A stretch of 64,000 nt of DNA from Echinometra lucunter (lineage: Eukaryota > Echinodermata > Echinoidea > Camarodonta > Echinometridae), in NCBI GenBank assembly GCA_029962745.1, contig CM057169.1, positions 23,266,510 to 23,330,509 on the forward strand, given 5' to 3'. Below the pieces are notes generated by a model. It ran no database searches. It was given only the letters and a program-made list of their open reading frames with translations, and was not told where the DNA came from. Positions 1-12,686 of the stretch are shown one piece after another. Within the stretch, counting starts at the first letter, position 1. Each line of letters opens with the position of its first letter. The position numbers and the translations under genes were made by a program.

Positions 1-767
1 GAGAGATCCACAAGCGAAACTTGGATGCGACGAAGTTTAGTTGATTGAGGAAGACGCAAGGTGAAAGGTCGATCCCATTGGCACTCGAAACTGAGTGGGG
101 GAGCTTGGTATCTATCTGGGGTAAAAATTTTTACCCCCCCCCCCAAAAAAAAAAAAAAGACTGCTGGGGATCAAAACCAGCATTTCAACAGACTAACGGG
201 AAAATATGATGGTGATCTGTGTTTGCGAAGAGTTACAGCATGAACTGTTTCAGTTACCTAGATAACACGAATTGAATATTTCAACATGCAGGAAATGTAG
301 GTGATACAGAACTCTGCCAAAAAATTGTTTAGCATGTTATGGCACTTTTTTTTTTAAAATACATGAGATAGGCATATAAGCTTGCTTTAATGCAACAAAA
401 ACAAGAACAAAACAACAACAACAACAACAAAAACCCTGCTCGTATCAGAATTTTCATTCTGTGCTACACACAGTCATCCATCCCTTTGTGGGAACGTTCG
501 AGGATAGAGAGAAAATGAAACCAAGATAAGAATGGAAGAGGTAGAGAGAGAGAGAGAGAGAATGAAAAAAAAATGAGATGGATAGATTACAATACCAAAT
601 GTTATTTACGAAAAGTCGATGAAAGTACAAGTATGATATGATCAGCAGATTACAGACGAGAATAATGACGTGCGTGGTTATAGCTAGGCTGACTCATATC
701 CTAAGGGTCTACTCCAGCTTGAGGTTTATGCCATTCCCAGTTTATAGTGGGGTAAGCAGACGGCGTC

Positions 768-792
768 GGGGGGGGGGGGGGGGGGGGGGGGG
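768..792 (+). repeat. poly-G tract
   Basis: About 24 consecutive G. One of more than a dozen runs of ten or more G/C in this window (others near 4240, 10290, 13289, 34512, 44120, 51507, 56818, 58338). Confidence 0.9.
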
Positions 793-1495
793 TTGACACC
801 CCGTTCCAAATGTGCTTTTATTTTCCTGCGAAGAAAATATTATTGGCAGGTTTGCTCGCTTCAGAAACCTTTCTCACGGGACAATGTTTACATGTTGGAC
901 GATTTGCATGTTAGGGCTAGGGCTACAGATTTTCGACAGAGTTGGATACCCCACTCCAAATATTCTAGAGAGACGCCCTGTCTAATAGTATATTTGATAA
1001 ATTCACTCTGTATAAAATTACTAGTAATAAATGATTATTGTATTATTGTTGTATTTCCCTTGAAATGATAAATAAAATGCAGTCTAATAAAAACTGCATG
1101 GTTTTACTTAAATTCCAAGTACTTCTGCAAGAACCCTTGATGCAAACATCTGGGCTCGTCGAATTTGTGTGTGGGTGTGGGTGTGGGTGTTTTTTTTTTT
1201 GGGGGGGGGATGTAATTATGAAAAAGATTGATGCTTATAACAAAGATGAACAATGAATTAAAAAAAATAATCCTAAATACGTATGTGATCTTAATGAGAC
1301 AAGTTCGAAACTCTATAGATCCAACTCACGAGTATCATCTTCCCTAGGTCAAAGAAGACAGTTTCCTAGCAACCCCATTTCCCTTCTGCATGATTCTACA
1401 GAATATTCTATCCTATGCGATCGGGCTGCGATCCGACTGATTTCTGATCGGATCGTATAATCTGCTATAGACTCTGCCTTAAGGCCGGTTTTTAA

Positions 1496-1943
1496 AGTGA
1501 TTACACAATGGTAATTTTTTTTTTGATATATGATCGAGAATAGAATTATAAGAAGAATAACATTAAAAATTTGATGAATTTCAATCGAAATCAATGCATT
1601 TTGGGCTAATTTTCTCATAAAAAGTCAAGAGTTGACCAAAAAAATTGAGTATGAGGTATGACGTAAAAGTGGGTACCCAGCTTCGCGCATTGCAGTTGTG
1701 CTGCGCGCTAGACTGTATAATATGTATTATACCTTGCGCGCATTTTGCTAGAAGTGCGCGGAAGGTACCCACTTTGACGTTATTTTGACGTCAAAGTGGG
1801 TACCCAGTTCACAGCTGAGGGGTCAAAAATATCCTGAAATCTTACCATATTTGGGGGTTTCCTTGGCAACACGACTTTTTAAAAAACTTTAGGCAGATCA
1901 TATATCAAAAAAAAAAAAAAAAAAAAAAAAAAAGACCATTGTG
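1496..1943. mobile_element. dispersed foldback element, copy 1, with 17-bp flanking direct repeats
   Basis: Arms read ACACAATGGTAATTTTTTTT / GATATATGATC and the reverse complement at the right end. The centre carries nested palindromes around GTGGGTACCC and GCGCGC. The same 17 bases (TTAAGGCCGGTTTTTAA) flank both ends at 1479-1495 and 1944-1960. Copy 2 is at 55909-56321. Confidence 0.7.
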
Positions 1944-4900
1944 TTAAGGCCGGTTTTTAAGGGTCACCAACGCCAAATATTCACGAAGGATGCATGGGAA
2001 TGTCGAAAAAATGACAAAGTCTAACACGCTTATTTTAGGCCCCAAAAGTTCTCCAAACTTGAGAACATGAGTTCAGAAGTGTCGTCAATTATTGCTCGTG
2101 GAATGCTGGAAACGTTCCCAAGAAATGTTCAAACTTTAAAAAAATCTAATATCGAGCAAAGCACTTATAAAACTTCAAGAAGGCATGATTTAAAGGAGAG
2201 ATGCATGAGATCATGAAGGAAATTAAATACCCCACATTTCTACTTCCTTTTCATCCCTCTATGGCCACCTACCTGACGGCCGTCACCATGGGGACCGAAA
2301 GTGATGAATGGTGATGGGAAACGTTATAGGCTGAAAGAAAGATTCATAAATGATAAAAAATATAAGAAATAAAAGGAAGGGAAAATAAAATATAAAGAAA
2401 GAAATAAAAGTAGGATAGACGCGCCTACACAGCACATGACTACACCTCGCCCCTCCTTCTTCAGCTAAACCCCTTCCCCACCCCGATCCCCGGTGCATTG
2501 CCCAGATTAAAATGTTTTTTGATGTCAGACGTAAAAGCAAAATATGTTGAAAATTTAAGATTTATGTTTTATGATAAGTTTAGGCGTCAAAAAGTCTAGC
2601 AGCTGAATAAAACTTGCCTCTTGTCTACCTTTCGGGCATTCAACACAATCTGATCTATCATTAGGGTTCATTTTATATGCCCCTAGCCGTACACTTTGTC
2701 GGGTCTCAGTTTTGATCCATTTTTCAGCGCGTATGATTTCAATATGCCCATAGCAATACGATCTCTTATTTCTGTGATATATTTTCGTGTTTTTTTTCTT
2801 TAGAAGTGGACTTCATTTCATATGCCCCCGAGTAGCGCCTTCTATTATTTGGAACATTTCTCCTTTAAAGATTAACGCAACAAAAATGCGAAAGATGTAA
2901 CTGTACTTCTTTCCAATATCTGCACTTGAATAGTTATGCGAATAACATCTAAGTCTATGCATTTCATAGCCAATTCAGATTTTAGTCTAATTTCATTGAT
3001 ACTTGATTCATTATGTGTGCTTTTGATGGAAAACATTTTTAATGTATTTTTAAATTATTCTCCATATTATGAATAATTTATTCAACAGTTTTTGTAATTA
3101 CACTTTTCATAATGATAATTTGAATGTTTCATAGTATCTTATATTCAATTCAAATTGTAGCCTTATAATTGAGTCAAATAATTTCTTTTCATTGATACTT
3201 GAAGTTGATTAATTGTGTTATTTTCCTTTCTTGTAGAAAGCATTCTCCCAGTACCGGTATCTGGGTATTGTATACTTGAAAGCCACACCACAAATCATTT
3301 ATTCAGTAGCCTTTACTTCATTGCTAATTTGAATTAAGGCTAGTTACTTATTTTTCTATTACTCACCTTTATGCAATGTCATATTTCCAAGATGAAGAAT
3401 GAAATTATTTCTCATATTTTACTTTTGAAGTTTTTTTTTCCTCACGCTCCTTTGCATATACAAATCACTGCCCACTATCTTTATCGCATATCCCATAACT
3501 TTTTTTTTAATCATCATAATGGTATAATTATGTTTATTTTTTTATGATGCTTCATACTCTACATGTTTCATTTTTTAAATTCTGATTTGTTATTTTGTAA
3601 AGCAAACATTATCAGCCTCTCGGCTGCTTTGTTTGGTTGATTTTTTTTTGATAAACCTGATCAATTAAATTCAATTCAATTTGTATCTTTAAAGGCCTTA
3701 ATCATGACTAAGAAATAAGAGAGTTTTTTCATGAGACCTATAAAACAATCAAACGTCATATGCTTATTCGGTACAAGCATAATTTAAATTTGCGTTTTTT
3801 AAAGTCAAATGAACTTTGATCATTAGCGTCGACATCAACCATCATGCAAAAATCACAAGATGACTTTGATAAATACGTTGCTATTTTCAAGTTCCTAAAT
3901 TTGTGTGTGCGTGTGTGTTGTGTGTGTTGGTGGGGGAGGACAGAAAATTGGATGCCATTGAAATTATGAGCTTTGTTCATGACCATTCACTGAGACCATG
4001 AAGTTTTATTGCATATTTTTCATAAACCCTCGCGCCATGACCATTTCGGAAGGAATAAACTTTATGTCCGAAACGAGGTGAGGTCATATAGGAACTAAAT
4101 ACAACACAACCAAGTCGTTTTAGTCGTTATTGCATGTATAGACATGACACTGAGATTCTGTAATAAAAGAAGATGATGAAATAAGATGAAAGTAAGCATT
4201 TATGATTTATGATGTAACTAATCATCATGGATGTCAATGGGGGGGGGGGGGGGGGAGAGAACAGAGGGACACGCCCCCGAAAAAAAAAGGTGGGGACACA
4301 GGGTATGTCCCCTCATAAAGTCTTTTATTTCGTATAATAACTTGTCATCGATTTTTTTCAGGTAAAAAGAGACAACCCTCGGACTGAAATTTCTAATGTT
4401 ACCCCTCCAAATATAAAACTGACGCACGCCCCTGCTTATCACGGCATATCTTTCTGAACAAGCTTTTAGATTCTGATGCCATGATAAAGGACGTCCAAAC
4501 CTTTCGACATGCAGGCTCGTAGTGATTTATAGGAAGGGATGTGGACACTGAGAAAGAGTGTCAAGATGTCGGTCAGTTTTTAAGATTAATGCCCTGTGTC
4601 GTTCTCTGCTGCTATAATGTCACGTTCTGTTTGATCTTTCAAAAGTCAGAAATTGAAAAAGGGTCACTTTTTGTAATTAGCGGATTTTGACCACAGTGAA
4701 GTTTTTGACTCGGAGATTTAGATATTGATTGTGGCGACAGGTTCTGGTTTCGTATTATGTCTTGCAGTCATTATGATAACTTGTATCGGATATTTTATGA
4801 AAACCTCAGACGATGTAATTACTCATCATGAATATGAGATTAAGTTGCCTGCATATATTTTGAGAAAATTCGAGGGGGGGGGGGGCACTGAATCTCATCC

Positions 4901-6748
4901 CCACTGCTTAGACCCATTGATTGACGAAAGTTTTTTTTTTAAGACCTTGAATTTATGAAAGAAGTGTCAGTGATGCTGCTAAATACGGTAACGAATGAAC
5001 TCGGTCTGATTCTCGTGACGGGTTTAGAAATGTTACTTATCATCTGTTTTAACATCGTTAAAGTTCCTCCAATCCTCCCAGGGCACAGCTAAAATCGGGA
5101 CAGGTTTCGCCTTACCCCATCCCGCTGAAAGTTGAAATACCTCAAAGAGATAAAAAAACTGTTGAAAACTTGAAGGAGGTAGACTGGTATGTCTGCAACC
5201 AAAGTTTCGCATTGTATTTTGTTTACGTCACGTTTCTGAAGTCACATCATGAAGAAAAAATAATTACAAACCGAAGTGATAGGAATATCAGTATAACAGT
5301 AATTGGATTAAACAACTGATGAAAAATCACTTAAACTATTCTTCTTTTTGTTTACTCTCTCTTCCTCTCTCCTTCTCCCTTTCTCCTTCTTCATAAATTT
5401 CCCATTTTCATGTAATTTAGGCATAATTTTTGGAATGATTGTTATTATATATTTATTTTTGTATCATATGATGTTTGGAATGTGATTTTGTAACAGCAAG
5501 GCTTCCTTGGAAAAGCAGGCCCTGCGGCTTGAATGGGACTACCCTGCTTTTTATAAAGAAGATAATTAAAGAAAAAAAGAAAATGTAAATTCTGTCGTCT
5601 GTCTGTCTGTCTTAGCTTTAAGAGTTTTTTCAAAAGCGTGAAAATCGGTAGGTAAATCAAAGATGTTTCAGATCGACTGGCATTAGATCTGTTTTCCACA
5701 ATGTATTCTCTTACAAAAACTTTGCAAAAAAATCTCACACTGACATGCAAAATAGTGCAATGACTTCGGAAACATGTGTCGTAAGTATTGTTTTCGTTTC
5801 CATTTATTTCTTTAAAGAGACCCTATACAATTTCCTAGACCATGCTGTTCCTATAATTGATAATAGTCTGGACAAATGGGAGAGAATAAAACCATTCACA
5901 GAGAGGTTCCCTGCCGTGTGAACGCAATCCACTTTAGGTCACCAAGAACACATGTCATCAGACATATCAGAACCGAGGCCGTGTTCATACAAAGTTTTCC
6001 TTGTTGGCATGACTGTATCTATGAATGGCATTTCGTTTAAAGTCAGGATTGTGGCAATACATTGGCATGATGTGTTCACAAGAAAATGCGACTAGAGAAC
6101 ATCGTACTTTGAATAGGAAAATATGCCTCCGACAGTATAGGTTATGATATTTTGCCCTTTTTAGTTTTGAGTTGTTGTTCTGCAAAAATCGCGATTACCG
6201 GTTGTGCATGCACGATTTCGTTGCAGGGGACATAATATAAAGGTTCGCACATTTTTTTTTTTTTTGCCTTTCGTATTCCAACTTTGTGAGAGGGGAGGGG
6301 TTAAAAGAAGGAGAGAAAAAAAAAATGGGTTCTGCAAGGGACAGTGAGGGATGGACGCGTGCCCTTATGACCCCTGGGTCCGACACTTATCATAAATGTG
6401 AAAATAATACTGTACTGACTGAAAAAGTACCCTTTCCCAACCTTTTATGCTATTCGATGAACAACGGAAAACGTTCTCAATCGAACCAGAAAGACTTGGT
6501 ATGGACGCGCTCTAAGCGTCAAATTATTCTGAATAATAACTCCGCATGACATCACTGCTTGCTATGACTGTGTGTGCACGTTTCTCTAATTCTGTCTCGG
6601 TCACGTGATGGGCGATCAACCACCTGACTATATCAAGTGGTCATCGGTTTTGTTTCGTTTGTTTGTTTTTTCTTTCTCATTTCTCCAGTATTCTTGAAGA
6701 AATACTAAAATCATTAGAAAACAGATGATGTTGAAATATGAATCTACA

Positions 6749-6918
6749 CACTCTGAAAACTGAAATGTTGAATCACCATTTAAGAGGGTGGAGGAGTGTT
6801 GAATCCGGCATGTATAGTGTTGAATCCAGCATGTTCAAAGTATTAATCTAACATTTTGAAAAAGGAGTCACTCCTCCACCCTCTTAAATGGTGATTCAAC
6901 ATTTTAGTTTTTAGAGTG
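6749..6918. mobile_element. foldback MITE
   Basis: Arms of about 48 bp: CACTCTGAAAACTGAAATGT ... GAGGGTGGAGGA and its inverse ending TTTTAGTTTTTAGAGTG. Between the arms is a short repeat of TGTTGAATCC.GCATG. Confidence 0.75.
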
Positions 6919-7311
6919 CAAGCAACAGTTTATGAAATATTGAGACCTATAAAGCTCTATCCAGTATTGTTTATGAATCTGTCACAGACTGTTTTAAATG
7001 GTGTATGCAGACGCAAGAGATTGATTATTGTTTGTTAATAGAGCGTCTCTACTTTGTATATATTACAAAAATTTTCAACTAATATACCATTTCTGACTTC
7101 TGAGAAATATTTTCCGCCAGTGTTACTGAAGTCCCCGATATTTCATTTAATATTTGTTATAGTTTTAAAAAATGTTCATTAGTCATGAGGACGGGGTTTT
7201 GGCATAGATAAATAAGTAATCAAATCAATAAATGATTGGTTTTTATATCATTGTTCTATTCTTACTCTGCTTCCGTCATCCTTTTCCTTTCCATAAATAC
7301 CTTACGTGCAG

Positions 7312-7453
7312 GTCTGTACCAGTTGGACATCATAACACCTAGACATGGTCAGACAGGTGGTGGTCAGCGGTGGTCAAGCCAAGGTAACACCGATCATGGT
7401 CATCATACTACCCGTCGTGATGCTCCACGACATGCAGGGGAAGTCGTGTACAG
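7312..7453 (+). CDS. protease exon 1 seen: propeptide segment
   Basis: The acceptor follows a pyrimidine-rich tract (AG at 7310-7311) and the donor is cag|gttagt. The exon starts with the last two bases of a codon and ends with two bases. It encodes a Gly-, Gln- and His-rich stretch ending VVYR, with no recognisable domain. Its end phase fits exon 2 exactly, which is the main reason to accept it. Confidence 0.6.
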
Positions 7454-10400
7454 GTTAGTGTAGCATGATGGCGTATCCAGCGCCTAGGGCGTAGCCCTTT
7501 AAGGGCGGGGTCGCAGTATGCCCTCTTATCCGTGTCTACACGCTCAGGAAAATATAGATTAAATGTATTGATTTTATAGTAGCAGGAAATACCTATAAAT
7601 TGCAATAAATGTATTTTATTTCACTGAACTTCATTGATCTGAATTGATATTCTGCTTTTGTTTTTTTTTCTTTTACATAAAAAAAAAACATACAGCAAAA
7701 CTTAGTCATGTTAGTAACGGTTATTTAGCAAGATTAGCAGCAGTAAAAAAGGTGACAAAATAACAAGAGCAACAAAATTTAAGTCACATTTGGGGTATAT
7801 ACGATATATTAGATAAATTTTAAAACAGCAGTGAACCGACCCTTATAATGATGTATTTACAACAGCACTAAATTACGGCTACTCAAAACCAGAGACTCTT
7901 AGAAACATTATATCCTTTGTGGCTTCTTGTGAATTTCCTTAGTATGAATACAAGTACATTTTAGCGGATGTTACTCAAAAAATAAAGGCCTCATTTTGTC
8001 AGAATAGAGCATACTGGGAGCAAAAAGGGGACAAAATCAGTAGTTTAGGACTGAGAGGGCGCTATTTCAAATCCCATACAAGGGTGCCAGTTCGCTCTTG
8101 CTTTAAGTGACATTTTCGGCTGAAAGGGTATTGAAAATTTGATAATGAATACATCATTTCATTTATCCTAAAAGATATTGCTCGTACATCTACTGAAAAG
8201 GATCATTTTGGAAGGCATTTCTTTTGTTTTTGTCGATATTACCGTTAAGTCTTCATGGGATCATAAATAAACTGACTAGATATAGTAGTAACCAACAAGA
8301 AAAACTAGATATAGTAGTAACCAACAAGAAATATAAATCACGTTTTGCATGTTCCCCTTCCCAAGAAAATGAAATGAAATACAAAGGCTGTCATATGCAT
8401 TTTAATAAGTAGATGATATATGTTACTCATATACCAATGACAAGATGTTGTGAAGAATAAACAAATTGACTTAAAGCTCAGAGCCTGGACCAAAGACTAG
8501 CTTACTTTGACCCCCAAACCTAGACCAATCTACGTTATCATAATTCTACCCCTATACACCCTGGACTTCTTGGAAGAAAAGTGCTTTCCAGTCGTATTTT
8601 ATTTAGAACTTTGATTTACACTTTTTGAAAATATATTTGTGTTATGTGTTTATATCTGATGTCTTTTTAATATGGAAAATAAAACTAAACCAAACCAAAC
8701 CAAACCAACCGTAATCCTGATATCTTACACAAAAGGATGCTCGGAGCAAATGTCGCCGTGGGAAATGGGATCCCATGTTTCAAATTGATATTTAGAAGGT
8801 GTCCCCTTTTCTCGATGTTTTCATTTTTCCTTGATATTCCTATTAAAGGTCTAAGAAGGTTCAGTGGTTGATGGTTGACCGAGATGATCGTCGCAGTCGT
8901 AGAGCTGCAACCAGTCACGACTTCCTCATCTGGCCCAATGCTACTATACCATATACCATAGATGATGATCTAGATAGTAAGTACATGTACCTCAAAATTA
9001 ACTTCAAGATATGCCCAACTATCAGACGTGACTGTTGTTGTGTTTTGAATTCTAAACGGAAATATGACTTAATTCATGTCATAATTTGATTCGAATACTG
9101 GAAATACCGAGCCTGTAATACATGTAATATGTTCTTTGTGGCGCATCCCCGTTTGGACACCACGAGCGAGGTGGCGTCACAATGGCCAGGCTCAGTAAAA
9201 ATGGTAAACTTGCTTGCGTGATGCACCACGTCACCTGATCCAACCACCACCCATATCCCAGCGCACACACTAACCAGGGGAGCGTTTCATGAAAGGACTT
9301 GTCGGATGTTTTATCCGACAAAGTCTGTTTTATCCGACAGTTGCCATAGTAACGATGCTTCTCAGCCAATCAAAATCAAGGAAAGATGTCAGATCTGACA
9401 ACTTGTCAGACAACAATGTTGATGAAACGCTCCCCTGGGCCCAGTTGCATAAAACTTACCATTGATGGTAACTTTGCCATCAATGATAAATTCCATGGAA
9501 ACCTTGAATTTTATTGGCTGTTGAGTAATGTTACCTTTGATGGTAAGTTTTATGCAACGAGGCCCAGGTGACAAAATCAATTTATGAGTGTGCGTGCGTG
9601 CGTGTGTTTTGAAATTTCATTGATGAGGGTATCGCATGACTTGAATACTCAAATATACGACGTTACCCCGTTTTCCTTACTTAAAACATTTTTATCTTGC
9701 TCTTAGACAAAACCAAAGACCTCATCTTGCAGAGTATGCGTCACTGGATGGAACATACCTGTCTACAGTTCATACCAAGAGCCAACCATACAGACTATGT
9801 CCGCTTTCTTCTCGGCTTGGGGTACGTACACTAACCACAAAGGCCCTACTACTTAACTTTCGTCTAAGGAACACTGTTCAGAAAAATAAGTTTGGGCAGG
9901 TTCCCTTTCTTGCTGAGTGATGAAACTCTTGGCATATCCTTTATCCCACCATAATCTGCATCACCGGTCATGCCGGTACCGAGGAATAAGCTTTCATTTT
10001 GGGTGTTAAATCATGAAACATATTCCCGTATAAAATGATTCTACCATTTTTGTTGCAGCATTGACGATCAAGTCAACATTGATGTCTTAGACCAGAAGAA
10101 GAAGAAGAAATACTTTCAGTATTTATCGATCAGGCCATATTAATAACTCATTGATTGTGGGCATCAATGGAAGGACAAGACAAGAAAAGACATAATAATT
10201 CTTATCTTAATTACTTGATAGATCTTCATTCTCATCATCCAATCACATCTGCAACGTATTTTCGTTACAAGTACCATCAAAGTTGAACCCCCCCCCCCCC
10301 CTTTTCTAAAACTTTCAGGTGCTGTTCAAACGTTGGTCATCAAGGTGGACCTCAGAACGTCTCGCTGGACATTGGATGCATGACCTTTGGAACCATGATT

Positions 10401-12643
10401 CACGAGATAGGTCACGTGATCGGGTTCTGGCACGAGCAGAGTCGACCCGATCGCGATAATCACGTGACAGTCGTAGAAGATAACATTGTGTCGTCAGAAC
10501 TACATAACTTCTACAAGTACGATCGGAAGACAGTAGGTAGATTGACCTATATAAAAAACAACAAAAAGCAAGTACAGTTTTGCGTTCAAGCTAAAAAAAT
10601 TGACCATGGTACCCATGGTATTTTGACGACATTACCATGAAAAGCATGAAAGTACCATGAAAGTACTATGGGTACCATTGCACTTTTTTTTTTCACAAGG
10701 GGATCTCTATCAACCGTGGGCATTCAAGATGTCGTTTACTGACACCCCTAACGTATGTCCTGTCTTTTAACGCTTCTTATGAAAGTTGCATAATTTGCGA
10801 CGTGAATGCAAAATGAACAATTATAACTATCTTTCTTGAAGTAATTGTACATGCACTATGTAGTTTCTGAGATTTTCTTTTCTTTCATGGATCAATTGGC
10901 GCAAGTGCAATGGAGTCCCTTGTATGAGCTACGCTTATCAAGCATAATAAGGCAAATAGTGGATGGGTCATTAATAAGAACTACAGTTTGCTCTTTTTAT
11001 TCCCCTCCCCCAATTTACATCCACTTTTTGCACAATGCCATGCCCACACAAACACGGTGCCTCAAATACCATGCTACTGGCTGACGTAATCATGGTAATT
11101 CTAAGTCAGGCAAAAGATGCCTCCTATGCCATGGGCACTGTAGTTTTTCTCTTGTCGTACCACTTACAAAGATATGCGTCTGTCTGACAACTTCGATGCG
11201 GTTGTTTCTATCTGAACGGGTATGTTGCTTGTTGTTTGCTGTAGCATGAGTTCTATTCAGTTGAACAGAGCAACTTGTGTGAAGTCTTAATGTGAGCTTT
11301 GGCTTTGACATGTCAAGGGGATGTTGTATCCATTTCATTCTTCTTCATAAACCAGATCAATTCGTTCGACCAACCTTACGACTATGATTCTGTCATGCAC
11401 TACGGTCCGCGATCGTTCAGCCTCAGTAAAGACGACACACTCATACCCAAAGAGGATCGTAAAATCGGACAACGACGTGGCCTAAGCGTTGGTGATATTC
11501 TCCAGACGAGGCTACTGTACAAATGCCACAGTAAACAAGGTAAATTTTATGATGTAAATATTCCTTTTTGTCATGGTCAAGATTTCTTAACCCTTAATAG
11601 AACGCGGTCCTACTACTTGACCGAAGTGCCGCGAGACCGATAAGGCCCGCGAGGCCTTTTCTCGTATCACAAATAATGCGCTATCGGTATATAAAATAAT
11701 TATGTCTCCTTTAGCATGTTTAGTCCCCGTTTCCGGATGTCCCACACCTTTAATGAAAAACTATCCGCTGCCCTTTGATACTTATGTATGAATAATAATA
11801 TTTTGTAATATATTCTTAAACGTAGACTGAAATACCCTGGACTCTTATTCCTTATTCATTTTCTAAACTACCTCGCCGCATAAAATGATGGCAATCAATT
11901 GGATTTTGAAGTTAGAAGTTGATTAAGTTGCTGTTGATAATATAGGGCCTACTTTTGACCTTTTTAAAAAAAAAAATAAAAAACTCAAACTGAAATACCC
12001 ACAACTTTTATTCAAAATATCGGTTACTTCGGTCCAGTGGCGTAGACAGGTTCTTACACCGGGGGGGGGGGGGGGGGGGGGGGGTGATTCGCCGTTCACG
12101 AGAAATCGAGGATCAATTTCGTATACAGATACAGATACACACACACACGCACGCACACACGCGCACACAAACACAAACACACACCCACACACATACACCT
12201 GAATTCACAGCACCGGCGTAAATCCACTTCGAGGAGTGGGGGGGGGGGGGAGGGAGGGATGATCGACTTTTTTGCCGATTTTTTTTTCTTTCGAACTCAC
12301 ACTTAAGTATAAACACATGCCCTCACCCACCTGCACAGACCCCCTTACACACATTTTAATTTTTATCTTGCGAGCGAGCGAGCAAAAATTACCACTTTTC
12401 TGGTTTTCAATCGCATTTTCAAATAGAAATTCTATAATATGATGAGCGAGCCAAAAATAACCACTCTTCTGGTTTTCCATTGAAGTTGCTGTTGATAATA
12501 TAGGGCCTACTTTTGACCTTTTTAAAAGGGCCTACTTTTGACCTTTTTAAAAAAAAAAATAAAAAACTCAAACTGAAATACCCACAACTCTTTTATTCAA
12601 AATATCGGTTACTTCGGTCCAGTGGCGTAGACAGGTTCTTACA

Positions 12644-12686
<43 letters not shown>

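Larger units (their letters stand above)
1..7311. other. repeat-rich flank without recognised exon
   Basis: Holds the foldback elements at 1496-1943 and 6749-6918, poly-G runs, (GT)n at 3903-3930 and AT-rich unique sequence. The missing first exon of the protease may be here or before the window. I looked for a signal-peptide ATG exon with a phase 1 donor and did not find a convincing one. Confidence 0.6.

Noticed and set aside
4725..4958. Hydrophobic open frame that could be a leader exon
   Set aside because: No ATG before the hydrophobic part and no phase 1 donor after it.
7232..7290. Signal-peptide-like MIGFYIIVLFLLCF just before protease exon 1
   Set aside because: It is in a different frame from the exon and runs into a stop; the pyrimidine-rich stretch is better read as the splice acceptor region.
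10060..10145. Open stretch after a TTGCAG acceptor reading [12 protein letters not shown] and a Lys run
   Set aside because: No donor follows before a stop, it does not correspond to any astacin segment, and exon 3 joins exon 4 perfectly without it.
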